NCBI GenBank assembly: GCA_051960855.1
Contig: JBQCDV010000199.1
Coordinates: forward strand, 1-7,281
Direction of reading: 5' to 3'
Length of the DNA stretch: 7,281 bases
Source: JBQCDV01 sp051960855
Lineage (GTDB): Bacteria; Actinomycetota; Actinomycetes; JAJZTN01
Under the pieces are notes generated by a model. That model was given only the letters and a program-made list of their open reading frames with translations. It had not been told where the DNA came from and did no database searches. Below, piece after piece: positions 5,764 through 7,281 of this stretch. Every line of letters begins with the position of its first letter. The stretch's first letter is position 1. The position numbers and the translations under genes are program-made.

Positions 5764-6738
5764 CTACGCCCCGGCGTCGCCGCCGTCGGTTCGGAGGACG
5801 TGACGCCCGCGCAGCTGCTCGGCGAGCGATTCGCGCCACGCGGCCACCCCCTTGTAGCGGGCCAGGTCGTCGGGCAACCCGGTCAGCAGCTCGGCCAGCG
5901 CGCCGGCGAGCACGGCCGCGAGGTGCGGTCGCCGCGCGAGCAGGGAGTCGAGACGCTCTTGCGCGGTGCGGATCCCAAAGACGACGAACGGCGCTGCGGG
6001 GAGGCGCCGGAGCGTCTGGTGCTCCACGCGCAACCACACCTGGTGGGGACCGGTGACCAGCCGGGGCTGGCCGGCAGTGGGCTGGAAGAGAGCGGGGGAG
6101 TCGAGCAGACCCCAGTTGACGCGGGCGAGGACTCGGTCCGGACGCAGCGAGCTGAGCACGAGGTCGGTGGCGCTGCCCACTGCCGCCCGGTAGCCGGGCA
6201 CGGGGTCGTGAATGTCCTGCAGCGGCCGGCCGAGCTTGTCCAGCAGCCGCCAGCGGTTAGGCATCGCCAGCGAGCCCGCGACGAGCACCGGCCGGCCGGA
6301 CGAGACGTCGAGGACACACAGGTCCTCCACCAGTTCCGTGGCGCAGCGCCGGAGCGAGTCGGGCGCTGACTCATCTGGCAGAGCGAGACCGTGCGTGTCG
6401 CGCAGCAAGGCGGCCAGCGCCGCCACGGCGGCCTCGCCGGAGCCCGGAGTCACGCCGATGACGTCGCGCCGACAGCTCAGCAGCGCCGTCTTCCAGCTCA
6501 GCAGCAGAGCATCCCCTGGCCGCGGGGTCAGCCACTGCTCGAGCGGCATCGGCCGCACCCCGACCGTCATCCGATGGCCGCCTGCCCCCGGGGCCCGCGG
6601 CAGCCACGAGTCATCGATGAGCAGCGCGTCCTCAAGCGAGCCACCGTCGGGGAGGAGATCGTCCGGAGGGAGTCCGTCGGGGAGCCGACCGTCGGGAAGC
6701 AGCCGAGGGTCGGCAGCGGCTGTCGTCATGGCTGTCAC
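5764..6738 (-). CDS. Heme-dependent oxidative N-demethylase alpha-subunit family protein (DUF3445)
   Basis: This 324-residue protein shows the DUF3445 motifs in order: GVRPMPLEQWL with a following lysine (about 60-83), NRWRLLDKLGRPLQDIHDPV (161-180) continuing into PGY, LARVNWGLLDSPALFQP (204-220), WLRVEHQTLRRLP (235-247), VFGIRT (253-258) and a C-terminal LARYKG (292-297). The characterised relative, HODM from Pseudomonas, uses a heme held in a PAS-like fold to demethylate secondary amines oxidatively with O2. Substrate and heme binding are inferred here from family membership. No flavin reductase or ferredoxin partner gene is visible nearby, unlike multi-subunit relatives. The first 35 or so residues are a low-complexity LPDG-rich leader. 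The GTG start at 6738 overlaps the pentapeptide gene's stop by GTGA and lacks a clear RBS, suggesting coupled reinitiation; ATG 6729, three codons later, is an alternative start. Confidence 0.92.
   Translation of the reverse strand: MTAMTTAAADPRLLPDGRLPDGLPPDDLLPDGGSLEDALLIDDSWLPRAPGAGGHRMTVGVRPMPLEQWLTPRPGDALLLSWKTALLSCRRDVIGVTPGSGEAAVAALAALLRDTHGLALPDESAPDSLRRCATELVEDLCVLDVSSGRPVLVAGSLAMPNRWRLLDKLGRPLQDIHDPVPGYRAAVGSATDLVLSSLRPDRVLARVNWGLLDSPALFQPTAGQPRLVTGPHQVWLRVEHQTLRRLPAAPFVVFGIRTAQERLDSLLARRPHLAAVLAGALAELLTGLPDDLARYKGVAAWRESLAEQLRGRHVLRTDGGDAGA
6640..6702 (-). repeat. LPDG-type short repeats in the N-terminal leader of the demethylase-family protein
   Basis: Residues 13-33 read LLPDGRLPDGLPPDDLLPDG and one further glycine, with three exact LPDG copies and one diverged copy (LPPDD). 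The coding DNA shows matching near-repeats of CCGTCGGG on the plus strand. The segment precedes the conserved domain, is proline- and aspartate-rich, and is probably disordered. It looks like a recent expansion. Confidence 0.6.
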
Positions 6739-7281
6739 CGTCGCGTCGTCCGGTCGGTCACAGCCGCGCGCAGCTGTGGCACGGTGAGAAACAGCGCCTC
6801 GCGCAGGTCCGCTCCGCGGAGGTCAGCTCCACGCAGGTCGGCACCCAGCAGGTCGGTGTGGCGCAGGTCGGCTCCGCGCAGGTCGGCGCCCAGCAGCAGC
6901 CGGCCCCGGAGGTCGGCAGCACGCAGGTCGCGCCCAGCCAGCGTGGCCCCCACCAGGTCCCCACGCCGCTCGGTGCGGTCGCTATCAGCGCCGTGAACGG
7001 CGCGCGAGCGGTGGTCGGCGCTCACGGCGGACAGCAGCGCGCCCACCTCCTCCCGGAGCCGCTGGACCGACGCGGGCTCGAGACGAACGGCGGGGACCGT
7101 CGCTGCGGCGTTCGTCGTGGTTGCTTGTGTCGTGGCCTCTGTCATCGCGCTGACCTGCGCTTGCAGGCCGTTGAGATGCATGACGAGGCCGGGGGCCAGA
7201 CCGGGCCGCGCGGCGTCGCCCAGCAGCCAGAGCAGCTCGTGCAGGGCCTCGAGCTGCCGGAACGTCGCCGCCGCCTCGTTC
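6735..7281 (-). CDS. Pentapeptide-repeat protein, start beyond the right edge
   Basis: The reading frame is open to the window edge and gives 181 residues here. An ATG at 7181 is not the start: the 33 residues before it (including FRQLEALHELLWLLGDAARP) look like real protein. The visible part is a helical, leucine-rich segment, a Thr/Ala-rich linker, a second helical segment (LREEVGALLSAV), then about ten to eleven pentapeptide repeats of the A(D)LRG type (about 6786-6956). It ends LFLTVPQLRAAVTDRTTRR. The repeats should form a right-handed beta-helix of two to three turns. The helical segment and the LFLT ending match an actinobacterial protein type I recall, which starts with a cysteine-rich domain (CxxC and CC motifs); that part would lie outside the window. 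Its function is not known. Its stop overlaps the start of the demethylase-family gene by GTGA. Confidence 0.9.
   Translation of the reverse strand, partial: NEAAATFRQLEALHELLWLLGDAARPGLAPGLVMHLNGLQAQVSAMTEATTQATTTNAAATVPAVRLEPASVQRLREEVGALLSAVSADHRSRAVHGADSDRTERRGDLVGATLAGRDLRAADLRGRLLLGADLRGADLRHTDLLGADLRGADLRGADLREALFLTVPQLRAAVTDRTTRR
6801..6960. repeat. 15-bp tandem repeat encoding pentapeptides
   Basis: About ten and two-thirds copies of a 15-base unit lie head to tail, with plus-strand consensus GCGCAGGTCGGCTCC. The CAGGTC or GAGGTC core recurs every 15 bases, with the weakest copies at 6891-6905 and 6936-6950. The period equals five codons, so copy changes would add or remove whole pentapeptides without a frameshift. 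Confidence 0.85.

Noticed and set aside
5117..6369. Plus-strand open frames opposite the membrane protein and demethylase genes
   Set aside because: The minus strand carries membrane helices and DUF3445 motifs in this stretch; the plus frames have none.
6801..6960. Regular repeat considered as a CRISPR array
   Set aside because: Units are 15 bases and directly adjacent, with no unique spacers, and they translate into pentapeptide repeats.
6391..6996. Plus-strand frame encoding a repeated RRSAP-like protein
   Set aside because: The repetition is the mirror image of the 15-bp pentapeptide repeat on the other strand. The pentapeptide reading is a known fold and is joined to a recognisable C-terminus.
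7179..7181. ATG 7181 as start of the pentapeptide protein
   Set aside because: The same frame stays open to the window edge and encodes a leucine-rich helical segment matching the family type, so this is an internal methionine.

Overview
The window is very GC-rich, gene-dense DNA with GTG starts, 4-base GTGA gene overlaps and strong G/C bias at third codon positions. This fits a high-GC actinobacterium. The protein families point the same way: an Rv2629-like bacterial eRF1-family protein and a pentapeptide protein of a type I recall from Streptomyces and relatives. The genus cannot be fixed from the sequence. No RNA genes, insertion sequences, CRISPR arrays or prophage parts were seen, so this looks like ordinary chromosome rather than a mobile island.

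Layout from left to right: (1) a baeRF/Vms1-like putative peptidyl-tRNA hydrolase on + (42-1094), followed by a strong 15-bp hairpin; (2) a convergent 7-TM PQ-loop/SWEET-like membrane protein on - (798-1739), whose open frame runs through that hairpin and 297 bases antisense into the first gene; (3) a divergent intergenic region (about 1740-2077) holding a candidate operator-like dyad; (4) a + strand two-gene unit, a PAS-PAS-GGDEF-EAL cyclic-di-GMP enzyme (2078-4243) overlapping a HDOD-domain protein (4240-5094) by GTGA; (5) a perfect 12-bp hairpin between convergent units; (6) a - strand unit transcribed from the right edge inward: a partial pentapeptide-repeat protein (7281-6735), a heme-dependent oxidative N-demethylase (DUF3445) family protein overlapping it by GTGA (6738-5764), and after 59 bases a four-helix membrane protein of unknown function (5704-5132).

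Functionally, the central pair is a cyclic-di-GMP signalling module in which the PAS-regulated enzyme and the HDOD protein are probably made in fixed ratio. This is a split counterpart of the fused EAL-HDOD proteins known elsewhere. The right-hand unit links a putative heme oxidase of amines to a pentapeptide protein whose start, probably a cysteine-rich domain, lies outside the window. The most unusual structural point is the PQ-loop gene: it lacks a stop codon where its family homology ends and has a terminator-like hairpin inside its reading frame.
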